Shown here: piece after piece, positions 1-9,217 of the stretch
Numbering within the stretch: position 1 is the stretch's first letter
How the letters are laid out: the number at the start of each line of letters is the position of its first letter
NCBI GenBank assembly: GCA_016719855.1
Contig: JADJYH010000014.1
Coordinates: forward strand, 1-64,000
Length of the DNA stretch: 64,000 nt
Source of the DNA: Saprospiraceae bacterium
Lineage (GTDB): Bacteria > Bacteroidota > Bacteroidia > Chitinophagales > Saprospiraceae
Reading direction: 5' to 3'
Program-made: the position numbers and the translations under genes
The notes under the pieces: model-generated
Database searches by the model: none
Seen by the model: the letters and a program-made list of their open reading frames with translations, nothing else
What the model was told of the DNA's origin: nothing

Positions 1-616
1 GGGTATCGGCGTATTTTTTCACCCCGAAAATGATGCCGCCACCGGAGTAGAAATGGATGTTCGATTTGGGTTGGAGGCCATTTTTCAAAATGTAATCACC
101 TGCCAAATACATGATTTTTTGCGGAGCGCCACCGCATTTGATGGGCGTGCTTGGGTTGGTAAAAATGGCATTCCCGCCTTTGAAATTGCGCAAGCACTCC
201 CAAGTGTAGGGGGCATAGTCCACCAAATAATTGGTGGTCACACCGTTCTTGCCAAGCGTTTCTTTCAACCCCTTGATTTTGTGCCAATCGAGCTGGATGC
301 CCGGCACCACGACGAGGTAATCGTAGGTGTGCTTGTCGCCGCTTTTGCAGGTCACTTGGTTCTGCTCTGGCTGAAACGTGGCCACGGCGTCTTTTATCCA
401 GGTTGTGCCATTCGGAATAAAGTCCTTCTCCTGTTTAATGGTGTCGTTCACATCGAAAACGCCGGCCCCGACCAGCGTCCAAGCTGGCTGGTAATAGTGT
501 TTTTCGGAAGGTTCAATAATACCGATTTTCAGCGAACTGTCCTTGATTAGCAGTTTAGAGGCGATGGACAGACCTGCGTTGCCGCCGCCAATGATGAGGA
601 TTTGATGATGTGCCAT
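1..616 (-). CDS. sqr: Sulfide:quinone oxidoreductase (partial, runs off the left edge)
   Basis: Flavoprotein that oxidises sulfide and passes electrons to the quinone pool at the inner face of the cytoplasmic membrane. About 205 N-terminal residues are in the window; the start is ATG at 616. Seen: an FAD-binding Rossmann motif ILIIGGGNAGLSIA at residues 6-19, an aromatic stretch HYYQPAWTLVGAG at 40-52 and the motif TPIKCGGAPQK at 157-167, whose cysteine (about 161) matches a catalytic cysteine of the family. Known: members are about 400-430 residues, so roughly half is missing. It lies 57 bases downstream of a ferredoxin-NrfD membrane protein on the same strand, suggesting one sulfur-oxidation unit. 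It could be another NDH-2-like flavoprotein, but the cysteine motif argues for SQR. Confidence 0.85.
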   Translation of the reverse strand, partial: MAHHQILIIGGGNAGLSIASKLLIKDSSLKIGIIEPSEKHYYQPAWTLVGAGVFDVNDTIKQEKDFIPNGTTWIKDAVATFQPEQNQVTCKSGDKHTYDYLVVVPGIQLDWHKIKGLKETLGKNGVTTNYLVDYAPYTWECLRNFKGGNAIFTNPSTPIKCGGAPQKIMYLAGDYILKNGLQPKSNIHFYSGGGIIFGVKKYADT

Positions 617-673
617 TGTTGAATTGTTTGTCAAAAATTGAGGAGCAGTAATTATGGTCGATAAGTCAAAATA

Positions 674-2323
674 CTAGCTCAGTTGTATTTGCTGGGGTGC
701 TTCCACCCAGATTTTTTCGGTGAAATAGATACCAACAAGTGCCAAAATGCCAGCGATTTGGATGCCATACTCAAGCCCAGAAAGCATCAAAATGAGCGGG
801 ACGAGATTACCCATAATTACCGTTCCCCACCAAAACAGGCGAGAATAGCGGCCTTTCGTTATCATCGCTGCGGTCATTTTTGCCTCTTGGGTCATGTGTG
901 CAGTGGTCAGTTCGACGAACATTATCAGCAAGTTGACGCCAATTCCTAGTACCATCAGCCAGCGCAAGTAGTTCATCCAGCCATCTGAAGGCAAATCAAA
1001 GATGGCCAGCACCGCAAATATGGCACCGCCAGCCAGCAAGCTATGGATGAGCATGTGCAACGCCAATACTGGGCTTTGCCAGAAATCACGTCCTTTTGCT
1101 TGCGCAAAAAGGTAGGCAGTGTAAACGGCGGTGATCACGGCAGAAATAGCCGCTAAAACAAGGAACACCGTGCTTAACGCATCCCAGCCAAGCATGGTGG
1201 TAATGAAGAGCAAGGTCACCGAACCACCAAAAATGGATAGTGCATAGCCTCCACGAACCAGCCAGCTTTTCCATTGTGGCCGCAGAATTACGTAAAGGAA
1301 GCGCTTGGGCTGGTCGAGGTCTTTCACCAAAAATGCAGTAGTTAGGCCCAAGAATACCAGTGCGATGATGCAGCCGACATAAAACATTCCAATAGGCTCC
1401 AGGAATCCAGTGGCGATTTTCAGCCTATCCCAAAGGACAATAGCCAAAAGCGGCACCAAAAAAGCCCCGGTCGAAATCGCTTTCGTAAAAACATAAGCAC
1501 TCACTTCCCACCCCCACAGTAAGCCCTTGTTTGGGGCATCATAAACCCTACGAGGATTGTCAGGTTTTGAACCGTTCATCAGCACTTCCACCGATTTTTG
1601 TGGGCCGCTGGTTTTCAGTTCATCGATGCCGGTTGTTTTCTCGCTCGCCAAAGCCGTGATGAGGTCGCCACCGTCGAATGCGAGTTTTTCTGTTTGCTTA
1701 GCAAAATGGCCAACGCCACGAGTCTGCGCACCCCAAAGCGAAATGGAAGTTTTTTCAGTAGCAATTGGATTCAGCGCTGCTTCGTCTCCATCAATATAAA
1801 ACAGGTTTGGGCGGGTGCCTTTGGCCTCCCTTCGCACCGTAACTGTCTCTCGACCAAGGAGTTGTGAAATTTCTGATTCGGGATTGTCCATGTCACCGGA
1901 GATGATGGCATGTTCTGGGCAGATATTGACGCAGGCAGGCTCCAGGCCGATGTCCACCCGTTGGGCGCAGTAGTTGCACTTGGCAGCGGTGTGGGTATCT
2001 GGGTCAATGTAGAGCGCATCGTAGGGGCAGGCCTGCATGCAGGCCTTGCAGCCGATGCATCGGTTTTTGTCGAAATCAACAATGCCATCAGGCCTGAAAT
2101 AAAGGGCCTCCACTGGGCAGATTTCAACGCAAGGGGCATCGGTGCAGTGGTTGCAGCGCATCACGGAGAACACCCGGCGGGTATGCGGGAACTCACCTTT
2201 TTCGACCTGTTTAACCCAAGTCCGAAAAACTCCTACGGGTACTTCGTGCTCAGATTTACAGGCGGTGGTGCAGGCGTGGCAACCGATGCACTTCCGGTTG
2301 TCAATGATAAAGCCGTATTTCAT
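674..2323 (-). CDS. Fused 4Fe-4S ferredoxin / NrfD-type quinol membrane subunit
   Basis: Electron-transfer module for a membrane molybdopterin oxidoreductase of the polysulfide reductase / SoeABC type. It combines the B (iron-sulfur) and C (membrane anchor) subunits in one 549-residue chain. Seen: four cysteine clusters in the first ~150 residues (CIGCHACTTAC, CNHCTDAPCVEIC, CIGCKACMQAC, CNYC...CVNIC), enough for four 4Fe-4S centres. A linker of about 100 residues follows, then about eight hydrophobic segments from residue ~265 to the end, beginning GLLWGWEVSAYVFTKAIS, as in NrfD/PsrC. Known: B and C subunits are usually separate genes. No catalytic molybdopterin subunit is in the window; it could lie beyond the left edge past sqr. 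The sulfite/sulfur role is inferred from sqr being next door. Confidence 0.8.
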   Translation of the reverse strand: MKYGFIIDNRKCIGCHACTTACKSEHEVPVGVFRTWVKQVEKGEFPHTRRVFSVMRCNHCTDAPCVEICPVEALYFRPDGIVDFDKNRCIGCKACMQACPYDALYIDPDTHTAAKCNYCAQRVDIGLEPACVNICPEHAIISGDMDNPESEISQLLGRETVTVRREAKGTRPNLFYIDGDEAALNPIATEKTSISLWGAQTRGVGHFAKQTEKLAFDGGDLITALASEKTTGIDELKTSGPQKSVEVLMNGSKPDNPRRVYDAPNKGLLWGWEVSAYVFTKAISTGAFLVPLLAIVLWDRLKIATGFLEPIGMFYVGCIIALVFLGLTTAFLVKDLDQPKRFLYVILRPQWKSWLVRGGYALSIFGGSVTLLFITTMLGWDALSTVFLVLAAISAVITAVYTAYLFAQAKGRDFWQSPVLALHMLIHSLLAGGAIFAVLAIFDLPSDGWMNYLRWLMVLGIGVNLLIMFVELTTAHMTQEAKMTAAMITKGRYSRLFWWGTVIMGNLVPLILMLSGLEYGIQIAGILALVGIYFTEKIWVEAPQQIQLS

Positions 2324-2514
2324 ACGAATGATTGATTAAATCGTGTTGTCATCTAGTGGCCGTAAAGCTGAGGAACTATTGGGAATGGGAGGGTGACATT
2401 GGTCACTTTTATTTCATTTCTGAAATAATAATTGTCAATGGGACGAAATGGAAGAATTTTTGAAAAAAACTTAGCTGATTTGCAAGGCGCTGCTAATACA
2501 TTGCCGAATTTAGT

Positions 2515-2522
2515 TACTTTTG
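2515..2522 (+). promoter_or_regulatory. -7 promoter box before queA
   Basis: TACTTTTG fits the Bacteroidota -7 consensus TAnnTTTG and sits 52 bases before the queA ATG. I see no TTG at the expected -33 spacing, so only this half is supported. Confidence 0.4.
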
Positions 2523-2574
2523 CGGGCTTTTTAAAAAAGGCCAATTTTCCAAAAATAAAATACCTGAAAGTTCA

Positions 2575-3639
2575 ATGAGGACTAAACTGTCACAATTCAA
2601 TTACGAACTCGATAAGAACCTGGTTGCCCAACACCCCGCTGCAAATCGTGATGAGTCTCGGCTCATGATATTGCACCGTGATACCGGCAAAATCGAGCAT
2701 AAAGTTTTTAAAGATTTGCTTGGTTACTTCGACGAAGACGATGTGATGATTTTCAACAACACAAAAGTCTTCGCTGCTAGATTGTATGGCAAAAAAGAAA
2801 AAACCGGCGCAAAAATCGAAGTATTCCTCCTCCGTGAACTGAATTCCGACCAACGCCTTTGGGACGTACTGGTTGACCCGGCCCGTAAGATCCGGGTGGG
2901 CAACAAGCTCTATTTCATGGACGAAAAAGGCAACGAAATCCTTGTGGCCGAAGTCGTTGACAACACTACCTCCCGTGGCAGAACGATTCGGTTCTTGTTT
3001 GACGGACCCGAAACCGAGTTCAGAAACAACCTCGATATTCTCGGCAACACCCCGCTTCCAAAGTACATTACCCGAAACGAAGAACAAGTGGACCGTGACC
3101 GCTATCAGACGGTCTATGCCAAGGAACTGGGCGCAGTCGCTGCACCTACCGCAGGTCTGCACTTCAGCCGGGAGTTGATGAAAAGGCTCGAAATCAAGGG
3201 TATTAACTTTGCCGAAGTGACCCTTCACATTGGCCTTGGCACTTTCCGCACCATTGACGTTGAAGATTTGTCGAAGCACAAAATGGATGCGGAATATTTT
3301 CGCATAGACGCGAAGGCCTCTGAGACCGTGAACAAAGGTAAATTGGCCAACAAAAAGATTTGTGCCGTTGGCACTACCTCCATGCGCACAATCGAGACAG
3401 CAGTTTCAGCGGAGGGTTTGCTAAAACCAGCGGAGGGCTGGACGAACCTTTTCATTTACCCGCCATACGATTTTAGCATAGCAAACTCGATGATAACGAA
3501 CTTTCATCTGCCAAAATCCAGCTTGCTCATCATGATATGCGCCTTTGGTGGCTACGAACTCGTGATGGAAGCTTATGAACAAGCCATCAAGGAAAAATAC
3601 CGCTTTTTCAGCTATGGCGATGCCATGATGATTCTTTGA
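2575..3639 (+). CDS. queA: S-adenosylmethionine:tRNA ribosyltransferase-isomerase QueA
   Basis: Cytoplasmic enzyme that transfers and isomerises the ribosyl part of SAM onto 7-aminomethyl-7-deazaguanine in tRNA, giving epoxyqueuosine at the wobble position. 354 residues, the normal length. Seen: the N-terminal SxFNYELDKNLVAQHPAANRD region (substrate core), VMIFNNTKVFAARLYGKK at about residues 58-75, AAPTAGLHFSRELMKRL at about 188-204, and LHIGLGTFRTI at about 216-226, all hallmarks of QueA. The ATG at 2575 is used because it gives a full-length N-terminus. A strong hairpin follows the stop, and the next gene converges on it, so queA is monocistronic. Confidence 0.95.
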   Translation: MRTKLSQFNYELDKNLVAQHPAANRDESRLMILHRDTGKIEHKVFKDLLGYFDEDDVMIFNNTKVFAARLYGKKEKTGAKIEVFLLRELNSDQRLWDVLVDPARKIRVGNKLYFMDEKGNEILVAEVVDNTTSRGRTIRFLFDGPETEFRNNLDILGNTPLPKYITRNEEQVDRDRYQTVYAKELGAVAAPTAGLHFSRELMKRLEIKGINFAEVTLHIGLGTFRTIDVEDLSKHKMDAEYFRIDAKASETVNKGKLANKKICAVGTTSMRTIETAVSAEGLLKPAEGWTNLFIYPPYDFSIANSMITNFHLPKSSLLIMICAFGGYELVMEAYEQAIKEKYRFFSYGDAMMIL

Positions 3640-3665
3640 GAATACAACTTTACTCCCATTAGCAA

Positions 3666-3697
3666 AGCGGCCTCGCCAGTTTACTGGCGGGGCCGCT
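3666..3697 (+). terminator. Terminator hairpin after queA
   Basis: A 15-bp stem (AGCGGCCTCGCCAGT paired with ACTGGCGGGGCCGCT, one wobble pair) with a 2-base loop, starting 27 bases after the queA stop and followed by a short T-rich stretch. Confidence 0.75.
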
Positions 3698-3737
3698 GTT
3701 CTTTAAACCGGTAATCTTTGCCGGAAACTGCTACACC

Positions 3738-3756
3738 GCCGGAAAAGATTTCCGGC
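3738..3756 (-). terminator. Small hairpin between convergent queA and rlmI-like gene
   Basis: GCCGGAAA-AGA-TTTCCGGC, an 8-bp perfect stem just beyond the reconstructed end of the rlmI-like gene on the minus strand. Read on that strand it lacks a clear U-tract, so termination is plausible rather than certain. Confidence 0.4.
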
Positions 3757-3762
3757 ATACGT

Positions 3763-4940
3763 TCACTCCACGTACAAAACCAACCCTTTGAGATAGGAAC
3801 CTTCTGGGTGGAAAAGGCTGACCGGGTGATCGGGCGGCTGTGAAAGATGGTGCATGACCCTGACTTGCCTCCCCGCTTCGATGGCCGCCGCTACGATTGT
3901 GTTGTAAAACAGTTCCCTATCCACTACTTGTGAGCAAGAAAAGGTGAAAAGGATTCCACCAGGGGCTACCTTTTAATGGCTGCTGCATTGAGCCGTTTGT
4001 AACCTTGTACGGCATTGTGGCGCTTGCTGATGTTTTTAGCGAAAGCAGGTGGGTCAACGACTATCACCTCGTACACTGGGCAATCTTGTAAGTATTTTTG
4101 AACGTCCTCAGCGATGCAGGAATGAACATCGGGGTCAAAATTGTTCAGTGCAAGGTTCTTCTTGGTCCAGTCAATCGCCTTTTGCGAAACATCCACTGAA
4201 TGAACCAGTTTTGCCGCAGCTGCGAGTGCGTAAACCGAGAACCCTCCTGAGTAACAGAAACTGTTGAGTACCGATTTGCCCTCCACGTAGCGCCCCAATA
4301 GTTGCCGGTTATCACGTTGGTCAAGGAAGAACCCAGTCTTTTGGCCAAGTTCCCAGTCAACGAAAAAAACATGGCCATTTTCCACCACCTCCTGACCGTT
4401 GGCTTGCCCGGCAAGGTAGCCGTTGCTCACTTTTGAAGCGTAGTTTGGCGGTAGCGTTTCTTTGCTTTTGTCAAAAACAGCGGTCACTACCCCACCCCCA
4501 ATTTCCAGCAATGCCTCGGTGATGAATTGGCGCTGCCGGTGCATGCCTACTGAGTGGCATTGCACGACTGCCGTTGCTCCATAAACATCAACAATCAGCC
4601 CAGGCAGCCCATCCCCTTCGGCGTGGATGAGGCGGAAGCAGGTGGTTTCGGCCTTGCCGATTAGGCCTATTGATTTGCGGTAATGGAATGCCGCACCAAG
4701 CCGTTTTATCCAAAAATCAAGTCCAGCCTCAGTTTTTTCAAAAGAAAAAAGCCTAACGGCGATGCTGCTGCCAGCGGAAAAATGGCCAGTGGCGAGGTAG
4801 TCGCCTTTCGGTCCAAAGACTTCGACCGTGTCGCCATCGACAGGCTGTCCTTCCATCCTTTGGATAGCACCTGAGAAAATCCAAGGGTGGAAGCGGCGTA
4901 CAGCTTCGTCTTTATTTGGCCTGAGAAAGATATTAGGCAT
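3763..4940 (-). CDS. rlmI: RlmI-like 23S rRNA (cytosine-5) methyltransferase, frameshifted near the 3' end
   Basis: Class I SAM methyltransferase with an N-terminal PUA RNA-binding domain (residues ~1-75, LRPNKDEAVRRFHPWIFSGA). Seen: a THUMP-like middle, the FFLDQRDNRQLLGRYV motif at ~205-220, SAM-binding SFCYSGGFSVYALA at ~227-240 and the PP motif VVDPPAFAKN at ~295-304. The open frame stops at 3966 after AAIKR. One base later the other frame continues with a good match to the family C-terminus (FTFSCSQVVDRELF, then PPDHPVSLFHPEGSYLKGL) to a TGA at 3763. A single base appears lost in an A-run near 3972, probably a sequencing error. Rebuilt, it has about 392 residues, the family length. It overlaps the end of the upstream permease gene by 8 bases, so the two are probably co-transcribed. 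Confidence 0.85.
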
Positions 4941-6135
4941 TCGTTTTTTTATCCTTGAACATTAATGCAAAAACCAACAAAACAACACCAGCGATTGCGG
5001 CTGGAACGAGCCAAATGTTGAGCCAGTTGTGGGTGGCATCACCAGTCTTGTAGGCATCGGCTACGACCCCAGAAATGGAGTAGCCAATCAACATTCCGAC
5101 ACCGTAGGTGGCCAAGGTTATCAAGCCTTGGGCAGCGCTCTTGAATTTTTCGCCAGCGAAAGTGTCCGTATAAATCTGTCCGGTTACAAAGAAGAAATCA
5201 TAGCAAATACCATGAAGCAAGATGCCAACGAGCAGCATCCAAGCGTTTGCACCATTATCGCCGTAGGCGAAAAAAACATAACGCAATATCCATGCAGCCA
5301 TTCCTACGAGCAGCATCCGCTTTACACCCCAACGCACAAAAATCAACGGCATCAACAACATGAAAATCACCTCCGAAACCTGCCCAAGGCTTTGCTTGGA
5401 TGCGGCAGCGTTCACGCCAAGTTCGTTGAGAAATGTGTTGGCAAACGAGTAATAAAATGCCAAGGGGATGCAAATTGCCACAGAGGCCAAGAAGAAAATC
5501 AAGTACGACGGGTTCTTCAGCATTGAAAGTGAGTCCAGCCCGACGATGTCCCCGAAGGTAACGGTTTGGCCAGCTTTCGGGGGGTGGCGTATTTGGCAAT
5601 GTGAAGGCCAATATGCCGAGAACAAGAGATGCGATGCTTGTCATTTTAAAGGTGAGTTCCAGCGAGCCTGTTTTCTCCCAAGCCAGCCAGCCGATTATCA
5701 ACCCTGCCACAATCCAACCGATGGTTCCTAGCACCCTGATACTTGGAAATTCCTTCTCCGGGTTGGTCATTTGTTTAAAGGAAATGGAATTCACCAGTGC
5801 CAAAGTTGGCATGTAGCAAATCATGTACACCAAGAGTGCAGGGAAAACTGCCCAAAAGCTGGTGCCGAGGAGATATACCACATCATTGCGGCGCCAATCA
5901 GGTGCAGAACGCCGAGTATTTTTTGCGCAGCAAAAAAACGGTCGGCGATGAGGCCAATGATGAACGGAGCGAGAATTGCCCCCCATGACTGGGTACCATA
6001 GGCGATGCCGATTTCTGTGCCGGAGGCCTTCAAGTTGTTGCCGAGATAAGTGCCCATCGTGACGAACCAAGCCCCCCAAATGAAAAAATTGAGGAACATC
6101 ATGGTCGAAAGCTGGATTCGAGTGGTAAGTTTCAT
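4933..6135 (-). CDS. Major facilitator permease, nucleoside:H+ symporter type, broken by two frameshifts
   Basis: Inner-membrane transporter of about 400 residues, resembling the NupG/XapB nucleoside permease family. Seen: the first frame starts MKLTTRIQLSTMMFLNFFIWGAWFV and carries about two membrane segments; a second frame takes over near 5870 with MICYMPTLALVNSISFKQM, a family hallmark; a third takes over near 5580 with DSLSMLKNPSYLIFFL and runs to the stop at 4933. The second break is at a run of six C (minus strand) between TPP and KAGQTV, so an indel in a homopolymer is likely. Conservation on both sides of each break argues that the gene is intact in the cell. The substrate is inferred from family resemblance only. 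Confidence 0.8.
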
Positions 6136-6228
6136 GAATTTTTCGTTGTTGTTTAAAAATGCTGGGGCAAGGTAAGCAAGGGACTTGAAATTTTTTTCAA
6201 ACAGGATCGTGCCATTTTTTCAAACTAA

Positions 6229-6260
6229 AAACGGGAGGCTGTTTGCACAACCTCCCGTTT
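6229..6260 (-). terminator. Terminator after the VWA lipoprotein gene
   Basis: A 10-bp perfect stem (AAACGGGAGG with CCTCCCGTTT) and a 12-base loop. On the minus strand it ends in a T-rich stretch. It lies just past the VWA gene and before the permease start, so it separates the two transcripts. Confidence 0.65.
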
Positions 6261-6329
6261 CGCCTCACTAGAAAAAATTGGTTACAACTGACAGCCCCCA
6301 GTGAACCCAGTGGCATCAAATGTTGCCTG

Positions 6330-7331
6330 TCAAAAACCGACTTCATTTCCTTCGTATGCTTCAATGACAAGGCCATTGTTGCTTCCATTGCGGATTGGGC
6401 TGCAATACTCGAAGAAGTAGTAGCTATTCGCTTCGTTGTTGACCACGTCTGCTATTTGTTTGAAAACATCCGTTAATTGCGAAACAGAGGCAGCCTGGAA
6501 GAAGCCATTGCGGCCAATCTTCTGCAAGTCCGGCACATTGATTTCGTTGCCAACGCCAAGCGTGAACCAAGAGATTTCCTTGGGTGAGTTTGCAACTGCA
6601 TCGTAGGCCGTTTGTTTGGGGTAGCGGTTCGCCCGGTCTTCGCCGTCGGTAAATAGCACTACCGAAGTGGCAGAAGTCACATCAGCGGCTTGGTACAGGG
6701 CAAGTAGGCTATCGGCTTTTGCATCCGCCTTGATTACTGCGCCGTAGAGGTCAGTCGAATTGTCGTTGCTGATATCTTGAGTGACACCGTTGATGGCATT
6801 TTTCAAGTCAACGAGACTGTTTGTCACCGGCTCCAGCTCATGCAGAACGTCCTCACCGTCGAACCAATAAACCCCCATCGAAATGGAAGGGTCGGGCAGT
6901 GGTGGCACAATCTGCTCTACGAATGCATTGGCCGCATCTTTCACTTGCTGGAGCGATTGCTGGAGCACGCTTCCGCTCAAGTCAAGCACCAGCAAGGTGG
7001 TGTGGTTGAAAACCTGCTCCCTGCTTGAGATTTTACGTTTGGCCTCAAACGAAGAAATGACACGAGGGCAACTGTCGTTGATGCCTTTTTCATAAATGAC
7101 AAAGTTTTCCTCTTTCAGATAGCCGACAGGATTGTTGTTGGCGTCAGTCACCTTGAAGAAAATGGACATTTTTGAAGGGAGACTGATGGTCGGCCCTTCG
7201 AGCAAGGTCAATTTGAGTTGCGTCTTGTTGGGTGCTTTCCAGCAGTCGCTGAACTCAGCATCGTCGTCCTTGCAGCTATTGCCAAGCACCACAAGCGAAA
7301 GAAGTCCGAAGATTAAAATCAGTTGTTTCAT
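6330..7331 (-). CDS. Von Willebrand factor A domain lipoprotein
   Basis: Predicted surface or periplasmic lipoprotein with a VWA adhesion/metal-binding domain. The ATG at 7331 is chosen because it starts a lipoprotein signal peptide, MKQLILIFGLLSLVVLGNSC, with the lipid-attachment cysteine at residue 20. An upstream in-frame start would bury it. Seen: a beta-rich region at ~35-105 (KVTDANNNPVGYLKEENFVIYEKG), then a VWA domain from ~115 with MIDAS motif LVLDLSGSVLQQS (DxSxS), the later STDLYGA segment and VVLFTDGEDRANR. The gene stops at a TGA at 6330. The same frame continues for 15 sensible codons (QATFDATGFTGGCQL) to a TAA at 6282, so the TGA may be a miscalled TGG. Ligand and role are unknown. 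Confidence 0.8.
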   Translation of the reverse strand: MKQLILIFGLLSLVVLGNSCKDDDAEFSDCWKAPNKTQLKLTLLEGPTISLPSKMSIFFKVTDANNNPVGYLKEENFVIYEKGINDSCPRVISSFEAKRKISSREQVFNHTTLLVLDLSGSVLQQSLQQVKDAANAFVEQIVPPLPDPSISMGVYWFDGEDVLHELEPVTNSLVDLKNAINGVTQDISNDNSTDLYGAVIKADAKADSLLALYQAADVTSATSVVLFTDGEDRANRYPKQTAYDAVANSPKEISWFTLGVGNEINVPDLQKIGRNGFFQAASVSQLTDVFKQIADVVNNEANSYYFFEYCSPIRNGSNNGLVIEAYEGNEVGF

Positions 7332-7364
7332 GGTAAATGAAAGTTGGGTGAAAGAAATGAATGT

Positions 7365-7372
7365 CAAAGTTA
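7365..7372 (-). promoter_or_regulatory. -7 promoter box before the VWA gene
   Basis: On the minus strand this reads TAACTTTG, a match to TAnnTTTG, 34 bases before the chosen ATG at 7331. It supports that start over the upstream one at 7406. No -33 TTG is seen at standard spacing. Confidence 0.35.
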
Positions 7373-7415
7373 GTTCCAAAATGGCTAGTTGCCTGCTCCA
7401 CTCCAAGACATAACG

Positions 7416-8354
7416 TCAAACTTGCTCGATTTGCGGCGTTTGAATTGGGCCAAGACATCTTGCCGTCCAATTTGACCAGTTATTTTTTCGGGCAACAATC
7501 CAAACATAAATGGCTGCTATCGCAAAAAACGCTACCAGCATTTCATTCATATCCACGGATTTCATCTCGAAAATAGCCGCAGTTTTCAAAGAGGAAGCTT
7601 CAAATGTAACGAACAAGGAACTGTAAATATTGGTTGCCGCATGAACTCCGAGCGCCAATTCCAAACTATCATCCATTAAGGTAATGATTCCAAGAAAAAG
7701 TCCTGTGCCAATGTAGTACACCATCGTTGGACCAACACCAAATGCACTTACCTCCTCGTTCATCATGTGCATAAACCCGAAAAGCGCACTTGTGAAAATC
7801 AACGGGATCCAACGCATTGGCACCAAAAGGCTTGTCCCTTGCAAGATATATCCTCTGAACATCAATTCTTCCCAAGATGTTTGAAGCGGGAAAATGAGTA
7901 ACGAAATGAGCAAGAGGCCAGGAAATTTATCCGGCTGGAAATGAAGCTCATAGTTTTCTGGGTGAACCCCGTACATGACCAACTCTGCAACCATGGTTAG
8001 TGCCATCCAAAGCCCAAAGCTGAACAGGATTTTTCGCCAGTTGACTCGCTCTAGCGGTGTGATGAGCCAACGGAATTTTTTTTTGTGGATGAAAACCACG
8101 CTGAGCCAAAGACCAATCAATCCACCAACAAAGGCTAACAGCATGAAAAATAATGTCAAGTTCTGGCCAACCCCAGCAGGCTCAAAATTGAGCGTTTCGG
8201 CCATTTCAGAAATCTCAAAATCTTGGTATCCCATGATTTTGAGATAGAGAAAGATTGGCATTTGCCCTGCAAAGACGCCGAGGGTGATGACAACTAGGCT
8301 TGCCAGATAAAGCCACCATTTGTTTTGACCCTGCCGGGCAATTTGTAGAAACAT
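7416..8354 (-). CDS. CPBP-family intramembrane metalloprotease (CAAX protease-like)
   Basis: Polytopic inner-membrane protein of 312 residues with the ABI/CPBP glutamic protease motifs. Seen: motif 1 SWEELMFRGYILQG (EExxxR) at ~163-176, motif 2 FTSALFGFMHMMNE (FxxxH) at ~193-206, and motif 3 LGVHAATN (HxxxN) at ~240-247, each set in a hydrophobic segment. The N-terminal half has two long hydrophobic stretches and the C-terminus about two more. Known: relatives cleave prenylated CAAX proteins in eukaryotes or give bacteriocin immunity in Gram-positives; the role in Bacteroidota is unassigned. It is separated from the upstream DUF1573 gene by a terminator. Confidence 0.85.
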   Translation of the reverse strand: MFLQIARQGQNKWWLYLASLVVITLGVFAGQMPIFLYLKIMGYQDFEISEMAETLNFEPAGVGQNLTLFFMLLAFVGGLIGLWLSVVFIHKKKFRWLITPLERVNWRKILFSFGLWMALTMVAELVMYGVHPENYELHFQPDKFPGLLLISLLIFPLQTSWEELMFRGYILQGTSLLVPMRWIPLIFTSALFGFMHMMNEEVSAFGVGPTMVYYIGTGLFLGIITLMDDSLELALGVHAATNIYSSLFVTFEASSLKTAAIFEMKSVDMNEMLVAFFAIAAIYVWIVARKNNWSNWTARCLGPIQTPQIEQV

Positions 8355-8386
8355 TACAACGCTGTTTTATGAAAGCGTGAAAATAA

Positions 8387-8420
8387 GAAAGCCCATGGAC
8401 TTCTCAATCCATGGGCTTTC
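8387..8420 (-). terminator. Terminator after the DUF1573 gene
   Basis: A 13-bp perfect stem (GAAAGCCCATGGA with TCCATGGGCTTTC) and an 8-base loop, lying 24 bases past the DUF1573 stop on the minus strand and before the CPBP start. Confidence 0.75.
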
Positions 8421-8443
8421 ATCTTGTTTCTTTTTCGGACAAA

Positions 8444-8912
8444 TTACCCACCAAAACCGCTTTGGCTTGCTGGAACACTTTCCTCGGAAGGCTTCGGATT
8501 TACCTTGCCTTTAATGGTAAGCGTGTGCGTTGGGTTAGTTTCGTTCGTAGTCAACGTAACTGTTTTTTGAAATGGGCCAAGGCGTGCAATATCATAGCGT
8601 ACCTCGATATTGGCTGATTTGCCGGGAAGAATTGGATCTTTTGGATAGCTTGGAACGGTACAGCCGCAGCTACCTTTAGCATTGCTGATGATTAGCGGTT
8701 CATTGCCAGTGTTTGTGAACTTGAAAGTACGCACAGCTTCAGCATCGCTCTGCTTGCCCTGAAGGATGTCGCCGTAATTGATTTCGGTCATTTCGAACTT
8801 CATCGGGGCCTCCAGTAGCGGCACCATTTGATGCACCATTTATTGTACCTTGTGCAAGTGACAAGGTGGCAAACATTGCTAGGAAAGCGAAAATTGAAAG
8901 AAAACTTTTCAT
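8444..8912 (-). CDS. DUF1573 periplasmic protein, frameshifted near its N-terminus
   Basis: Small exported beta-sandwich protein of the DUF1573 (ASPM/MSP-like) family, about 156 residues when rebuilt. Seen: the conserved core FEMTEINYGDILQGK, FKFTNTGNEPLIISNAKGSCGCTVP and the IEVRYD strand. The core frame opens only at an internal ATG. Upstream in a different frame an ATG at 8912 begins a clear signal peptide, MKSFLSIFAFLAMFATLSLA, followed by a short Gly/Ala/Asn linker. The two join near 8813 in a CCCC run, so one indel separates signal and domain, probably a sequencing error. Known: Bacteroidota carry many DUF1573 proteins with no firm function. Confidence 0.8.
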
Positions 8913-8954
8913 TGGATATTAATTTTAATGTTAGTTGATGTCTAATTGACGATA

Positions 8955-8962
8955 CAAAAGTA
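8955..8962 (-). promoter_or_regulatory. -7 promoter box before the DUF1573 gene
   Basis: Minus-strand TACTTTTG, matching TAnnTTTG, 43 bases before the ATG at 8912. This supports the signal-peptide start rather than the internal ATG. Confidence 0.4.
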
Positions 8963-9217
8963 GGGTAATAATTAACAAGCCGAAAGGGGTTAGGCTATTT
9001 TTGGCGGTTAACGACATGTTAACTGTGCCCGCACTGTTGTTAACAAGTTGCGGTTTACAATTCTTGAAACGCAACACTTAGTTCTCCAACTTTTCTATAT
9101 TTTTGCGGCAAATTACCAACCCCTATTAAAATTTTGTTTTGTTAACCCCACGTTGTTTTCTACCAAATTCCATCCAGCCTTAACCTAAAAATTAGCTAAA
9201 CAACCAATTATTTCAGC

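Noticed and set aside
53..550. A 165-residue plus-strand open frame at the left edge
   Set aside because: The minus strand here carries a clear sulfide:quinone oxidoreductase; the plus frame is its shadow.
1910..2335. A 141-residue plus-strand open frame opposite the ferredoxin region
   Set aside because: It lies opposite the cysteine clusters of the minus-strand gene and shows no domain of its own.
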